Origin: Oscillospiraceae bacterium
GTDB taxonomy: Bacteria; Bacillota; Clostridia; Oscillospirales; Oscillospiraceae
Assembly (NCBI GenBank): GCA_031282225.1
Contig: JAITEC010000076.1
Location: 1 to 7,594 of the forward strand
Length of the DNA stretch: 7,594 nucleotides
Direction: 5' to 3'
Positions 1 to 6,563 of this stretch are shown piece by piece. Within the stretch, counting starts at the first letter, position 1; every line of letters begins with the position of its first letter. A program made the position numbers and the translations under genes. The notes under the pieces were generated by a model, which was not told where the DNA came from, searched no databases, and saw nothing but the letters and a program-made list of their open reading frames with translations.

Positions 1-754
1 CATGGAAATTATTCAAGAACGGCTTGAGCGTGAGTACGGATTGGAACTCATAGCAACAGCGCCCAGCGTCGTATACCGCGTGACGCTGACAAGCGGGGAG
101 GCAGTTATGGTAGACAACCCGCTACGATACCCGGATCCGTCGGCCATAGCGCTCGCCGAGGAGCCATTTGTAAGCGCGAGCATCATATGCCCTTCCGAGT
201 ATGTGGGCAATATTATGGATTTATGTCAGGATAGACGCGGCGACTACCGGGATATGACATATCTTGACCGGACACGAGTAGAGCTGCGATACGGGCTGCC
301 GCTGGGCGAAATTATATACGATTTCTTCGACGCGCTGAAATCGCGGAGCCGAGGGTACGCATCGCTTGATTACGATTTCGAGGGGTATAGGCCGTCGGAG
401 CTTGTGAAACTGGATATCTTGCTCGGCGGAGATCCGGTTGACGCGCTCTCGTTCATTGTGCACCGCGACAAGGCATACGCGCGCGGGCGAAAAATTGTTG
501 AAAAACTCAAAGAGAACATTCCGCGGCAGCTCTTTGAGATAGCGATCCAGGCAGCTATTGGCGGGAAGATAATAGCCCGCGAGACGATTCGCGCGCTGCG
601 GAAGGACGTTCTCGCAAAATGCTACGGCGGAGATATAACGCGAAAGAAAAAGCTATTGGAAAAGCAAAAAGAAGGCAAAAAGCGCATGAGGAGCCTGGGA
701 AATGTAGAAGTGCCGCAAGCGGCATTCATGGCTGTGTTAAAACTGGACGAATAG
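1..754 (+). CDS. lepA: Elongation factor 4 (LepA), C-terminal part, 5'-truncated by the window edge
   Basis: LepA is a ribosome-associated translational GTPase related to EF-G, proposed to act on stalled or mistranslocated ribosomes. Only about the last 250 residues are present. The Met at base 2 is internal: it belongs to the conserved [11 protein letters not shown] segment, so the true start and the GTPase domain lie to the left. Visible signatures are [24 protein letters not shown], the [25 protein letters not shown] block, [21 protein letters not shown] and [14 protein letters not shown]. The LepA-specific tail [20 protein letters not shown] ends in [13 protein letters not shown]. All are typical of full-length LepA (about 600 residues), so this end appears intact. 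The next gene is convergent, so lepA is the last gene of its unit here; hemW, a frequent downstream neighbour, does not follow. Eight of the 20 isoleucine codons in this fragment are ATA. Confidence 0.97.
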   Translation, partial: MEIIQERLEREYGLELIATAPSVVYRVTLTSGEAVMVDNPLRYPDPSAIALAEEPFVSASIICPSEYVGNIMDLCQDRRGDYRDMTYLDRTRVELRYGLPLGEIIYDFFDALKSRSRGYASLDYDFEGYRPSELVKLDILLGGDPVDALSFIVHRDKAYARGRKIVEKLKENIPRQLFEIAIQAAIGGKIIARETIRALRKDVLAKCYGGDITRKKKLLEKQKEGKKRMRSLGNVEVPQAAFMAVLKLDE

Positions 755-768
755 GCGTTTTATGCCAG

Positions 769-795
769 GGAGCGCGCACGAGCCGCCGCGCGCCC
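769..795. other. GC-rich hairpin in the lepA/degV convergent gap
   Basis: The 65-bp gap between the convergent stop codons holds an inverted repeat. The arms GCGCGC lie at 772-777 and 788-793 with a 10-nt loop. The stem extends by GG/CC at 769-770 and 794-795 with A771 bulged. It is strong on both strands, but neither side has a T-run, so it is not a standard intrinsic terminator. A role as a weak bidirectional terminator or 3'-end stabiliser is inference from its position. Confidence 0.3.
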
Positions 796-819
796 GCGCA
801 AACAAATAACGCAGGCAGG

Positions 820-1707
820 TCAATCTATGCGCCTGTCGCCCCAAAAGAAAAGTGCCACCGTGCCGGGGCCGGTGTGGGCGCCGATTACGGCGCCGACGTC
901 GTTTATCATTACGTCGCCGTCCAGGTGTTGAAAGGAGCTCTTTATGAGTGAAGCAACGGCTTGGGCGTCCTCAAGGCAGGCCGACTGGCTGATAAAGCAC
1001 TTTCCGGAGTAATTGATGCCGTCGCGCGCGTGGCGGCGCATCTTGTCCACCATTGCCGCGATTACGCGTTTTTTCCCGCGCTCCTTTGAGCGAGCGACGA
1101 GGTGTCCGGTGTTGCTGACATTCAGAAGAGGACATATATTGAGCAGGCTGCCCACGACCGCTGAGGTCGAGGAGACCCGGCCGCCGCGCTTGAGATGCCG
1201 TAAATCGCTCGTGAAAAACCAGTGGTGCAGGTTTAACTTGTTATTTTCGAGCCAAATATGCAGATCGTCTATTTCCATGCCGCCGTCGCGCAGATCGAGA
1301 GCCCCGTCTAGCAACAGCCCATATCCCGAGGATGCCGCAAGGGAGTCCACAACGAAGAGCTTGCGGTCGGGGTAACGCTGCAAGAGCTCTTCACGCGCGA
1401 GACGGGCAGAGTTTACGGAACCTGTTATGCCTGACGAGAGGGTCAAGTGTATTATATCCAAACCGTCGGCTAAAATCGGCTCAAAGAGCCCAACGAACGC
1501 GTCGGTGTTCACCTGCGAGGTGACAGGCATGGCACCGGCGGAGATAGCGCCGTAAAAATCCTTGAAAGAGATTGTCTTTCCGAAATCATCCGGATATTCA
1601 ATTCCTTTCAGCTCGAAATGGTAGAGCGCTACCGGGACATCGCGTTTTTTGAAGTATTCCTCCGGCATATCCGCCGTGGAGCAGCACGTGACCTTATAAC
1701 CAGACAA
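820..1707 (-). CDS. DegV family fatty-acid-binding protein
   Basis: DegV/FakB-type proteins bind a fatty acid. In bacteria with the FakA kinase they present it for phosphorylation so that exogenous fatty acids can enter phospholipids. Family marks, in order, are the N-terminal STADMP, the TSQ loop (PVTSQVNTDAF), the LSSGITGSVNSA segment that contacts the lipid carboxylate, VDSLAASSGYG, the HLKRGGRVSS block, CPLLNV, and the C-terminal GAVIGAHTGPGTVALFF. A start at ATG 1722 gives 300 residues. I prefer TTG at 1707 (295 residues), because a GGAGG lies 8 nt before it and family members normally begin two to four residues before the first beta strand. No FakA-like gene is in view, so the ligand and any kinase partner are unknown. 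The gene is transcribed from its own promoter, divergently from the XRE regulator. Confidence 0.9.
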   Translation of the reverse strand: MSGYKVTCCSTADMPEEYFKKRDVPVALYHFELKGIEYPDDFGKTISFKDFYGAISAGAMPVTSQVNTDAFVGLFEPILADGLDIIHLTLSSGITGSVNSARLAREELLQRYPDRKLFVVDSLAASSGYGLLLDGALDLRDGGMEIDDLHIWLENNKLNLHHWFFTSDLRHLKRGGRVSSTSAVVGSLLNICPLLNVSNTGHLVARSKERGKKRVIAAMVDKMRRHARDGINYSGKCFISQSACLEDAQAVASLIKSSFQHLDGDVMINDVGAVIGAHTGPGTVALFFWGDRRID

Positions 1708-1715
1708 GATAAAGA

Positions 1716-1720
1716 CCTCC
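1716..1720 (-). promoter_or_regulatory. Ribosome binding site that argues for a TTG start of the degV-type gene
   Basis: GGAGG (minus strand) is followed by 8 nt and then TTG at 1707-1705. The same bases form part of the first two codons of the longer ATG reading, where they would be coding sequence. Only a weak GGGA precedes that ATG. The site therefore favours the shorter protein. Confidence 0.6.
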
Positions 1721-1748
1721 ATTTTCCCGTTTTACAAAGTATGCTGTG

Positions 1749-1777
1749 ATTATAGCTATCGGGAGCAGCCGATACAA
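1749..1777 (-). promoter_or_regulatory. Sigma-A-type promoter of the degV-type gene
   Basis: On the minus strand a perfect -10 TATAAT (1754-1749) lies 17 bp downstream of TTGTAT (1777-1772), which keeps the TTG of the -35 consensus. Transcription would start near 1742, giving a leader of about 35 nt to the TTG start codon. Confidence 0.65.
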
Positions 1778-1795
1778 GACAAAAACCGCCCCGGT

Positions 1796-1828
1796 CGCTC
1801 TATCGTTGCAAATACGCGTGGTAGAGCG
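1796..1828. promoter_or_regulatory. Inverted repeat, possible operator (distal)
   Basis: Perfect 7-bp arms CGCTCTA (1796-1802) and TAGAGCG (1822-1828) are separated by 19 bp in the region between the divergent degV-type and XRE genes. The spacing is consistent with either a dimeric repressor site or a hairpin in the regulator leader. Its right arm shares GTAGA with the second inverted repeat 29 bp further on. The function is inference. Confidence 0.35.
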
Positions 1829-1838
1829 GGCAACAAGG

Positions 1839-1855
1839 TTCTACGCGGAGTAGAA
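1839..1855. promoter_or_regulatory. Palindrome overlapping a possible -10 box, candidate operator of the XRE gene
   Basis: TTCTAC (1839-1844), a 5-bp centre, and GTAGAA (1850-1855) form a perfect 6+6 palindrome about 27 bp before the XRE start codon. Its right arm overlaps TAGAAT (1851-1856), a 5/6 match to a -10 box, though I find no matching -35. This position is typical of an autoregulatory XRE operator, but binding is not shown. Confidence 0.4.
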
Positions 1856-1881
1856 TTCCCAAAAAGTGGAAGGAAAACGCG

Positions 1882-2538
1882 ATGGAAATACCCGTTTTGA
1901 GTTCAAAAATAGGAAACCCGGACGAAATGCAATTGAAAAAGCGCATTGCCGAAAATCTCATTTACTACAGGAAGACAACGGGAATGACGCAGGCAGAGCT
2001 AGCCTCTCGAATAAATTACTCCGATAAATCCGTATCTAAGTGGGAGAGGGCGGGCGGCACGCCGGACATATATGTGCTTACGCTGCTCGCGTCGCTCTAC
2101 GGAGTAACGGTGAATGACTTAATAAGCGAAAACGCGCCGAGGCCGCCCGCAGATCCCCACGGGGAACAACGCAGGCGCGTTACGGTCTGTCTGCTGGCGG
2201 TCGTGTTCGCGTGGTTTGTCACCACGGCGATATATGCCGTCCTACGCCTCCTTGTTCCGTCTTTTGAAGAAGCGCGATATGTATTCCTGCTCGCGCCCCC
2301 GGCCAGCTGCGTCATCTTTTTGGTGTTTGCGTCCATTTGGTGGGGGTATTTCGTGAGGTTCATATCGGTGGCGGCGCTTATTTGGTGTACGGCGGCGTGC
2401 CTTTACGCCGTGGATCCGTATAAACGCCACCTCTTGCTGCTGTCTGTGGTAGTGCCGCTGCAGCTCGTGGCCTTTTTATGGTTCATGATGAAAAAGCAAA
2501 ATGCGCGCCGCAGAGGAGCGCCGCGCACAAAACGATAG
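1882..2538 (+). CDS. XRE-family (HTH_3) transcriptional regulator with four C-terminal membrane segments
   Basis: This is a probable membrane-anchored DNA-binding regulator of 218 residues. Residues about 19-81 form a Cro/C1-type helix-turn-helix: KRIAENLIYYRKTTGMTQAELA, then the recognition region SDKSVSKWERAGGTPD, then LLASLYGVTVNDLI. A short charged linker (HGEQRRR) leads to four hydrophobic stretches near residues 101-122, 132-151, 159-177 and 183-203. The tail is very basic (KKQNARRRGAPRTKR). This HTH-plus-membrane layout is common in Bacillota and is usually of unknown signal. The ATG is supported by AAGGA 7 nt upstream (1870-1874). Palindromes just upstream suggest autoregulation, perhaps also control of the divergent degV-type gene (inference). 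The last codons also encode a probable terminator for the opposing operon. Confidence 0.88.
   Translation: MEIPVLSSKIGNPDEMQLKKRIAENLIYYRKTTGMTQAELASRINYSDKSVSKWERAGGTPDIYVLTLLASLYGVTVNDLISENAPRPPADPHGEQRRRVTVCLLAVVFAWFVTTAIYAVLRLLVPSFEEARYVFLLAPPASCVIFLVFASIWWGYFVRFISVAALIWCTAACLYAVDPYKRHLLLLSVVVPLQLVAFLWFMMKKQNARRRGAPRTKR
2491..2527 (-). terminator. Intrinsic terminator of the leftward operon, inside the XRE gene end
   Basis: On the minus strand, arms TGCGCG and CGCGCA (2527-2522 and 2507-2502) extend past one G-G mismatch by 3 more pairs around a 6-nt loop. The hairpin is followed directly by TTTTGCTTTTT (2501-2491). It starts about 34 bp after the acyltransferase stop codon, so it is well placed to end the tyrS-acyltransferase message. 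It lies wholly within coding sequence of the convergent XRE gene. On the plus strand no T-run follows. Confidence 0.6.
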
Positions 2539-2560
2539 GAAAAAGGGTCGTCGCAGCGAT

Positions 2561-3262
2561 CTACGGTTTCAGATCCACAGGGATATTTTCGTCAAATACG
2601 AGTTCACCCTTCGTGTAAACCCTCTTTTCGCGCTCAATCGCACCGCGTACGTACGTCATCGGCATGACCCAAGTATATGGGCCTATATGTGTGCCCGGTT
2701 GGGAGACGCAGTTTGCGCCCAGACGAGACGAGTCGCCGAGGATTAGGCCGAAGAAGTCGCTTCCTAAATCACGGCGCTCGCCGTTTAGCCGGACCGAGAC
2801 GACGGCTTGGTCAAATCTTCGATTTGCTGTTATTACACCAGAACCGACGCGGGCGGACGCGCCGAGAACGCTGTCCCCGACAAAAGCGAGGCTCGCGACT
2901 TTGGCGCCTCCATAGAGCACGGCGCGCTTCAATTCGCTGCCGCTGCCGATTTTGCAGCCATCGCCGATTATGCTATACGGTCGGATGGTCGCACACGGCA
3001 TTATCTCGCAGTTGTTGCCGATATACACAGGTCCTATTATAGTGACACCATTGTATATTACCGTCCCCTCGCCGATGTGGCAAGACCCGTATACGCTAAC
3101 GCCACCGTCAGGGGCGCGGGACGGGCCGAGGCTGGCGAGAATGCCGTCAAGCGCGGCGCGCGCCTTTTCCAGTATCTCGGCGGGAGAGGAAAGGCCGTCT
3201 AGGAAATCCGGTATGGGGAACCGCTCGGGATGTTCAAAAAAATAGCCTATATCGAGTGTCAT
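2561..3262 (-). CDS. Stand-alone left-handed beta-helix (hexapeptide) acyltransferase, sugar-nucleotide type
   Basis: This is a 233-residue protein with a short helical N-terminus (about 1-45) and then imperfect hexapeptide repeats from about 57 to 203. Examples are YGSCHIGEGTVIYNGVTI, GPVYIGNNCEI, YSIIGDGCKIGSGSEL, VGDSVLGASARVGSG and SRLGANCVSQPGTHIG. The segment ITANRRFD followed by GSDFFGLILGD matches the acetyltransferase half of GlmU-like or archaeal-type sugar-1-phosphate nucleotidylyltransferases. No N-terminal nucleotidyltransferase domain is present, so names such as UDP-GlcNAc pyrophosphorylase would mislead. It probably transfers an acyl group to an amino sugar or sugar phosphate; the substrate is not known. 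Its ATG overlaps the tyrS stop codon as ATGA, and AGGAGG lies 10 nt upstream within tyrS, implying translational coupling. Confidence 0.85.
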   Translation of the reverse strand: MTLDIGYFFEHPERFPIPDFLDGLSSPAEILEKARAALDGILASLGPSRAPDGGVSVYGSCHIGEGTVIYNGVTIIGPVYIGNNCEIMPCATIRPYSIIGDGCKIGSGSELKRAVLYGGAKVASLAFVGDSVLGASARVGSGVITANRRFDQAVVSVRLNGERRDLGSDFFGLILGDSSRLGANCVSQPGTHIGPYTWVMPMTYVRGAIEREKRVYTKGELVFDENIPVDLKP

Positions 3263-4500
3263 TTCATATTAGCCTCCTGCGCAAATGATACTCTGCGGTA
3301 ATTCTTTTTCCCTCGCCTTATCACGATGCCGGTGCCGGAGAGCTCGCCGACCGTATATGTCTTACCAATATCCGTAACTTTTGTGCCGTCTTGCTCCACG
3401 CCGCCCTGCTCGACGGCGCGGCGCGCCTCGCTTCGCGAGGTGACGAGCCCAGATTTTTGAAGGACAGCAAGAATGTCTATGCTTCCGTCCGTGAAATCCG
3501 TCTCCGAGAGCGTTGTCCGCGGCATATCGGCCGCGCCGCCGGACGTGAACAGCGCGCGCGCCGTCTCCCGCGACTCGGCGGCGGCGGTTTCCCCGTGTAC
3601 CTGCTTTGTGACCTCATACGCGAGTGTCTCCTTGGCCACGTTGAGCTGTTTGTCGCGCCAGGATTCCATCTCCGAGATCCGCTCAAGCGGCAGGAATGTC
3701 AGCATTTTAAGGCATTTTATGACATCGGCGTCGCCCACGTTGCGCCAGTACTGGAAAAACTCGTACGGACTGGTCCTGTTTGCGTCCAGCCAGAGCGCGT
3801 TACCGGCCGTCTTTCCCATTTTTACGCCGCCTGAGTCCGTGAGCAGCGTGATCGTCAGCACGTGCGCGTCCTTTTGCAACTTGCGACGAATGAGTTCCGT
3901 TCCCGCTAGCATATTGCTCCATTGGTCGTCGCCGCCGCACTGCATATTGCACCCGTGGCGCAGAAACAGCTCGTAGAAATCATATGCTTGCATGATCATA
4001 TAGTTAAATTCGAGGAACGTGAGACCCTTTTCCATGCGATTTTTGTAGCAGTCGGCGGTGAGCATACGGTTTACCGAGAAGTGGACGCCGAAATCGCGCA
4101 GGAATTCGAGATAGTTGAGATCGCGCAGCCAGTCGGCGTTGTTTACGAGAAGACCCTTCCCTTCGCCGAACTCGATGAACCGCGAGATCTGTTCCTTGAT
4201 TTTCGCTACGTTGTAGTCGATGGTCTCAACGGTCATCATCTTGCGGAGATCCTGTCTGCCCGAGGGATCCCCGACCATGCCCGTGCCGCCGCCGGCGAGC
4301 GCTATTGGGCGGTTTCCCGCCGCCTGCAGGCGTTTCATCAGGCACAGTGTCATGTAGTGGCCGGCGGTCAGGCTGTCCGCCGTCGGGTCGTAGCCGATAT
4401 AAAAAAGCGCCTTGCCGTTGTCAATGAGCTCAGCCACGGTCTCCTCGCTCGTCGTCTGCGCGACGAGCCCTCGCGCCTTCAGCTCTTCATACAGTGTCAT
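3259..4500 (-). CDS. tyrS: Tyrosyl-tRNA synthetase (TyrS type)
   Basis: This class I synthetase charges tRNA-Tyr with tyrosine in the cytoplasm. At 413 residues it is near full length. The N-terminus aligns without gaps to the B. stearothermophilus enzyme through residue 48, including GLVAQTT and DPTADSL, which supports the ATG. Other marks are GDPSGR (78-82), HFSVNRML, FNYMIMQAYDF with tyrosine-binding Tyr167, Gln171 and Asp174, GGDDQWSNM, the KMSKS counterpart KMGKT (227-231), and TSPYEFFQYW. A C-terminal S4 RNA-binding domain (about 339-405) ends in IRRGKKNYRRVSF. The HIGH signature reads TAGH at 45-48: Thr replaces the first His, a residue known to stabilise the transition state. The upstream AOR gene ends 31 nt before, with no terminator and no T-box, so tyrS is probably expressed from the AOR operon. 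Its own ribosome site is weak (GGGG 12 nt upstream). Confidence 0.96.
   Translation of the reverse strand: MTLYEELKARGLVAQTTSEETVAELIDNGKALFYIGYDPTADSLTAGHYMTLCLMKRLQAAGNRPIALAGGGTGMVGDPSGRQDLRKMMTVETIDYNVAKIKEQISRFIEFGEGKGLLVNNADWLRDLNYLEFLRDFGVHFSVNRMLTADCYKNRMEKGLTFLEFNYMIMQAYDFYELFLRHGCNMQCGGDDQWSNMLAGTELIRRKLQKDAHVLTITLLTDSGGVKMGKTAGNALWLDANRTSPYEFFQYWRNVGDADVIKCLKMLTFLPLERISEMESWRDKQLNVAKETLAYEVTKQVHGETAAAESRETARALFTSGGAADMPRTTLSETDFTDGSIDILAVLQKSGLVTSRSEARRAVEQGGVEQDGTKVTDIGKTYTVGELSGTGIVIRRGKKNYRRVSFAQEANMK
3273..3278 (-). promoter_or_regulatory. Ribosome binding site of the acyltransferase gene inside tyrS
   Basis: A consensus AGGAGG on the minus strand lies within the last codons of tyrS, 10 nt before the ATG at 3262. 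It supports the ATGA-overlap start and independent as well as coupled initiation. Confidence 0.7.
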
Positions 4501-4531
4501 TTAATAAAAAATCCCCTTTTTTGCTTCTGGG

Positions 4532-6550
4532 CTAATTTGCCGCGCAGCCAAGGGCGGATGCAACATCCCCCAGGCCGTATTTTTCAAGCGTCGGGCGCGT
4601 CGGGACACCTGTTTTGATGTCGTATCCGCGTCTTTTATAGTATATGTCCACGAGGTCGTTCCACTCGTCCCATCCTACGGTCTGGCCGAACGGATCGGGA
4701 TACTGCATAGTCGGGAAGATGGCGCCGACCTCCATGTCGCGGCAGCGCCCAAAGTCGCGTATGAGTATCGCGCGGAACAATAGCCGAGAGCGCTCGGCGG
4801 CCTCGCTGAGCTGCGCCGCCGTCATGGGTATGCCAGTGGCGGCAGTGAACATCTCTGCCTCCATATCAGGCCAGTAGAGATCCGGGCTCTGCCAGTCGCA
4901 GCACGTCACGGAATCCTTTATCTCCGCCTTGTTCTCGTCGAACGCCACGCCCTCCACGAGCAGCGGGCTGTGGCAAGGGTCGTCCTTGTATTCCAGGTAG
5001 TTCTCGAACTTCTCGTGGTGATGCGCCACTGTCTGCACGTCGCGCGACGAGTTCATGAGTTCCAGCGAAGTGGCTATCCAGCCGGGCTTGTTGATAGTGG
5101 CCTCAAAGCCCCTGCCCTGCCAGTGGTAGCTGTGGCCCCACGCCGTCTCAAGGCTGACCGGCACGTCTATGCGCTCACCCGTCATCTGAGAGTAGCGCCC
5201 GCGGTAGATGGTGTCGCCGTACTTCTCCTTGCCGAGCTTCCTGATAGCGCGCGCCATGCCCTCGGCGAATATCGACCCGTACTTGCCGCGCCTGTACGTT
5301 ATCATGTCGAGAAAATGCCTCACGAACGCCTCGCTCTCCACGTCCACCTCCATGCCGAAGTCAAGGTCGTCGAGCAGGCCCTCTTTTTTTGCCATCGACA
5401 GCCACGTCATGTACCAGACGATGACGTCCCACTTGTCTATGCCGTACTCGTTACACATATCCATCATGACGCTGCCCTTATCGAAGTCGGGCTTCCAGTA
5501 GTTCGTGACGTCGCCGCGCACGGGAGTGAAGAGCTCGCTGAAGTGCGGGTCGCCGGTATCCGGCTCCGGTTCCTCGCGCGAGAGCATTTTGCAGGGAAGA
5601 AAGTGGTTGCGCTCTGTCTCGTAGTTCTGTATGGGCGTCCACGAGCAGTCCTCCTGAAAGCCGTACGCGAAGATTCCCACGCACTTTTCGACTTGGTTTA
5701 TGCGCTCGTCGCCGAAAGCCGATTTCATGTCGATCATGAGCCTGTTGCAGTGTTGGTTGCAGCCGTGCGAGCACGCCACCTGCCCGCGCAGCCAGCCGCC
5801 CTCCACGGGTATCTCGTTGCCGTCCATGCCGTGCGTGGCCTCGCGGTGCAGCGGGCTGGGACGCATATAGGGGCTCCCCATTTTCAGCCGCAAATCAAAG
5901 ATCTTTTCTATATCGTAAGGGCGTACGTCTCCCGTGCCGCGTATAGTGATCGCCTTGAGATTTTTTGAGCCAAACACCGCGCCGAAGCCGGACTTGGCCG
6001 CGACATTGTCGTTTGATGTCGTAATGCTCGCGTTGCGCATGAGGTTTTCCCCGGCGGGGCCAATCACCATGCTCTGCACACCATCGCCGTGCAGCTCCTC
6101 CAGCTTCCTCTGGCACGGATGCACGAGCAGGCCCCACAGCGGGGACGCGTCAAGAAACTCGATCCGGTCGTCCTCAATATATATGTATACCCGGGAGTCT
6201 GCGCGGCCTTCTATTATAAATCCGTCCCATCCCGCGAACTTGAGTTCCGCGCCAACCATGCCGCCTATTCCGCTCCACGCGTACTGTTCGGGGAAGCTAT
6301 TGGGGGAGATGCCCGTGAACACGCTCCGTCCTCCTGTGGGGATGCCCGTGCCCGTTGTGGCGCCCGTCATGTATATGAGCATATTCCCGGGTTCCAGTGC
6401 TCCTATACCGGGGCGCATCTCATCCCAGAATATGCGGTTGCACACTCCGCGACCGCCGATATTTTCCGGCACGTATTTCGAGGTGGGTATCTGCGTAACC
6501 GTCCTGTCGGTCAGGTTTATCCTGGCGATCTTCCCTGCGTATCCGTACAT
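4532..6550 (-). CDS. Aldehyde:ferredoxin oxidoreductase family tungsten enzyme (YdhV/BamB-like)
   Basis: AOR-family enzymes hold a tungsten (or molybdenum) bis-pyranopterin centre and one [4Fe-4S] cluster, and catalyse low-potential redox reactions such as aldehyde to carboxylate. The product is 672 residues, longer than P. furiosus AOR (about 605) and nearer to YdhV and BamB. The N-terminal domain has GYAGKIARINL, GGRG (32-35) and GATTGTGIPTGGR, then MVGAELKFAGWDG and IGPAGENLMRNA (163-174) with the pterin-domain hallmark FGAVFGSKNLKAI (189-201). Cluster ligands are probably Cys260, Cys264, Cys268 and Cys550 or Cys551 (DSVTCCDW). The first spacing is Cx3Cx3C rather than the Cx2Cx3C of P. furiosus AOR. 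No signal peptide is seen, so it is probably cytoplasmic. The four-cluster Fe-S gene ends 13 nt upstream and likely encodes its electron-transfer subunit. The substrate cannot be told from sequence. Confidence 0.93.
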   Translation of the reverse strand: MYGYAGKIARINLTDRTVTQIPTSKYVPENIGGRGVCNRIFWDEMRPGIGALEPGNMLIYMTGATTGTGIPTGGRSVFTGISPNSFPEQYAWSGIGGMVGAELKFAGWDGFIIEGRADSRVYIYIEDDRIEFLDASPLWGLLVHPCQRKLEELHGDGVQSMVIGPAGENLMRNASITTSNDNVAAKSGFGAVFGSKNLKAITIRGTGDVRPYDIEKIFDLRLKMGSPYMRPSPLHREATHGMDGNEIPVEGGWLRGQVACSHGCNQHCNRLMIDMKSAFGDERINQVEKCVGIFAYGFQEDCSWTPIQNYETERNHFLPCKMLSREEPEPDTGDPHFSELFTPVRGDVTNYWKPDFDKGSVMMDMCNEYGIDKWDVIVWYMTWLSMAKKEGLLDDLDFGMEVDVESEAFVRHFLDMITYRRGKYGSIFAEGMARAIRKLGKEKYGDTIYRGRYSQMTGERIDVPVSLETAWGHSYHWQGRGFEATINKPGWIATSLELMNSSRDVQTVAHHHEKFENYLEYKDDPCHSPLLVEGVAFDENKAEIKDSVTCCDWQSPDLYWPDMEAEMFTAATGIPMTAAQLSEAAERSRLLFRAILIRDFGRCRDMEVGAIFPTMQYPDPFGQTVGWDEWNDLVDIYYKRRGYDIKTGVPTRPTLEKYGLGDVASALGCAAN

Positions 6551-6563
6551 TTAAACCACCCTT

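Noticed and set aside
711..724. TGCCGC-AA-GCGGCA hairpin near the lepA 3' end as a terminator
   Set aside because: It is inside the lepA coding sequence, the loop is too tight, and neither strand has a T-run after it.
877..894. GGCGCC-GATTAC-GGCGCC hairpin as the lepA terminator
   Set aside because: It lies inside the degV-type gene over conserved codons (GAVIGA) and no T-run follows on the plus strand.
2556..2573. GATCT-N8-AGATC inverted repeat as a terminator of the XRE gene
   Set aside because: The stem is only 5 bp and no T-run follows directly.
4501..4531. T-box or terminator between the AOR gene and tyrS
   Set aside because: Only 31 nt are available. There is no T-box motif and no stable hairpin; the T-rich stretch follows a run of G without a stem.
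3922..4617. 231-codon plus-strand open frame
   Set aside because: It is antisense to tyrS and the end of the AOR gene, has no ribosome site and no recognisable domain; the tyrS reading is certain.
4970..5968. Long 332-codon open frame on the plus strand
   Set aside because: It lies entirely opposite the AOR gene. Its composition (very rich in Val, Ala, Arg and His) is that of a GC-rich antisense shadow, and it matches no family I know.
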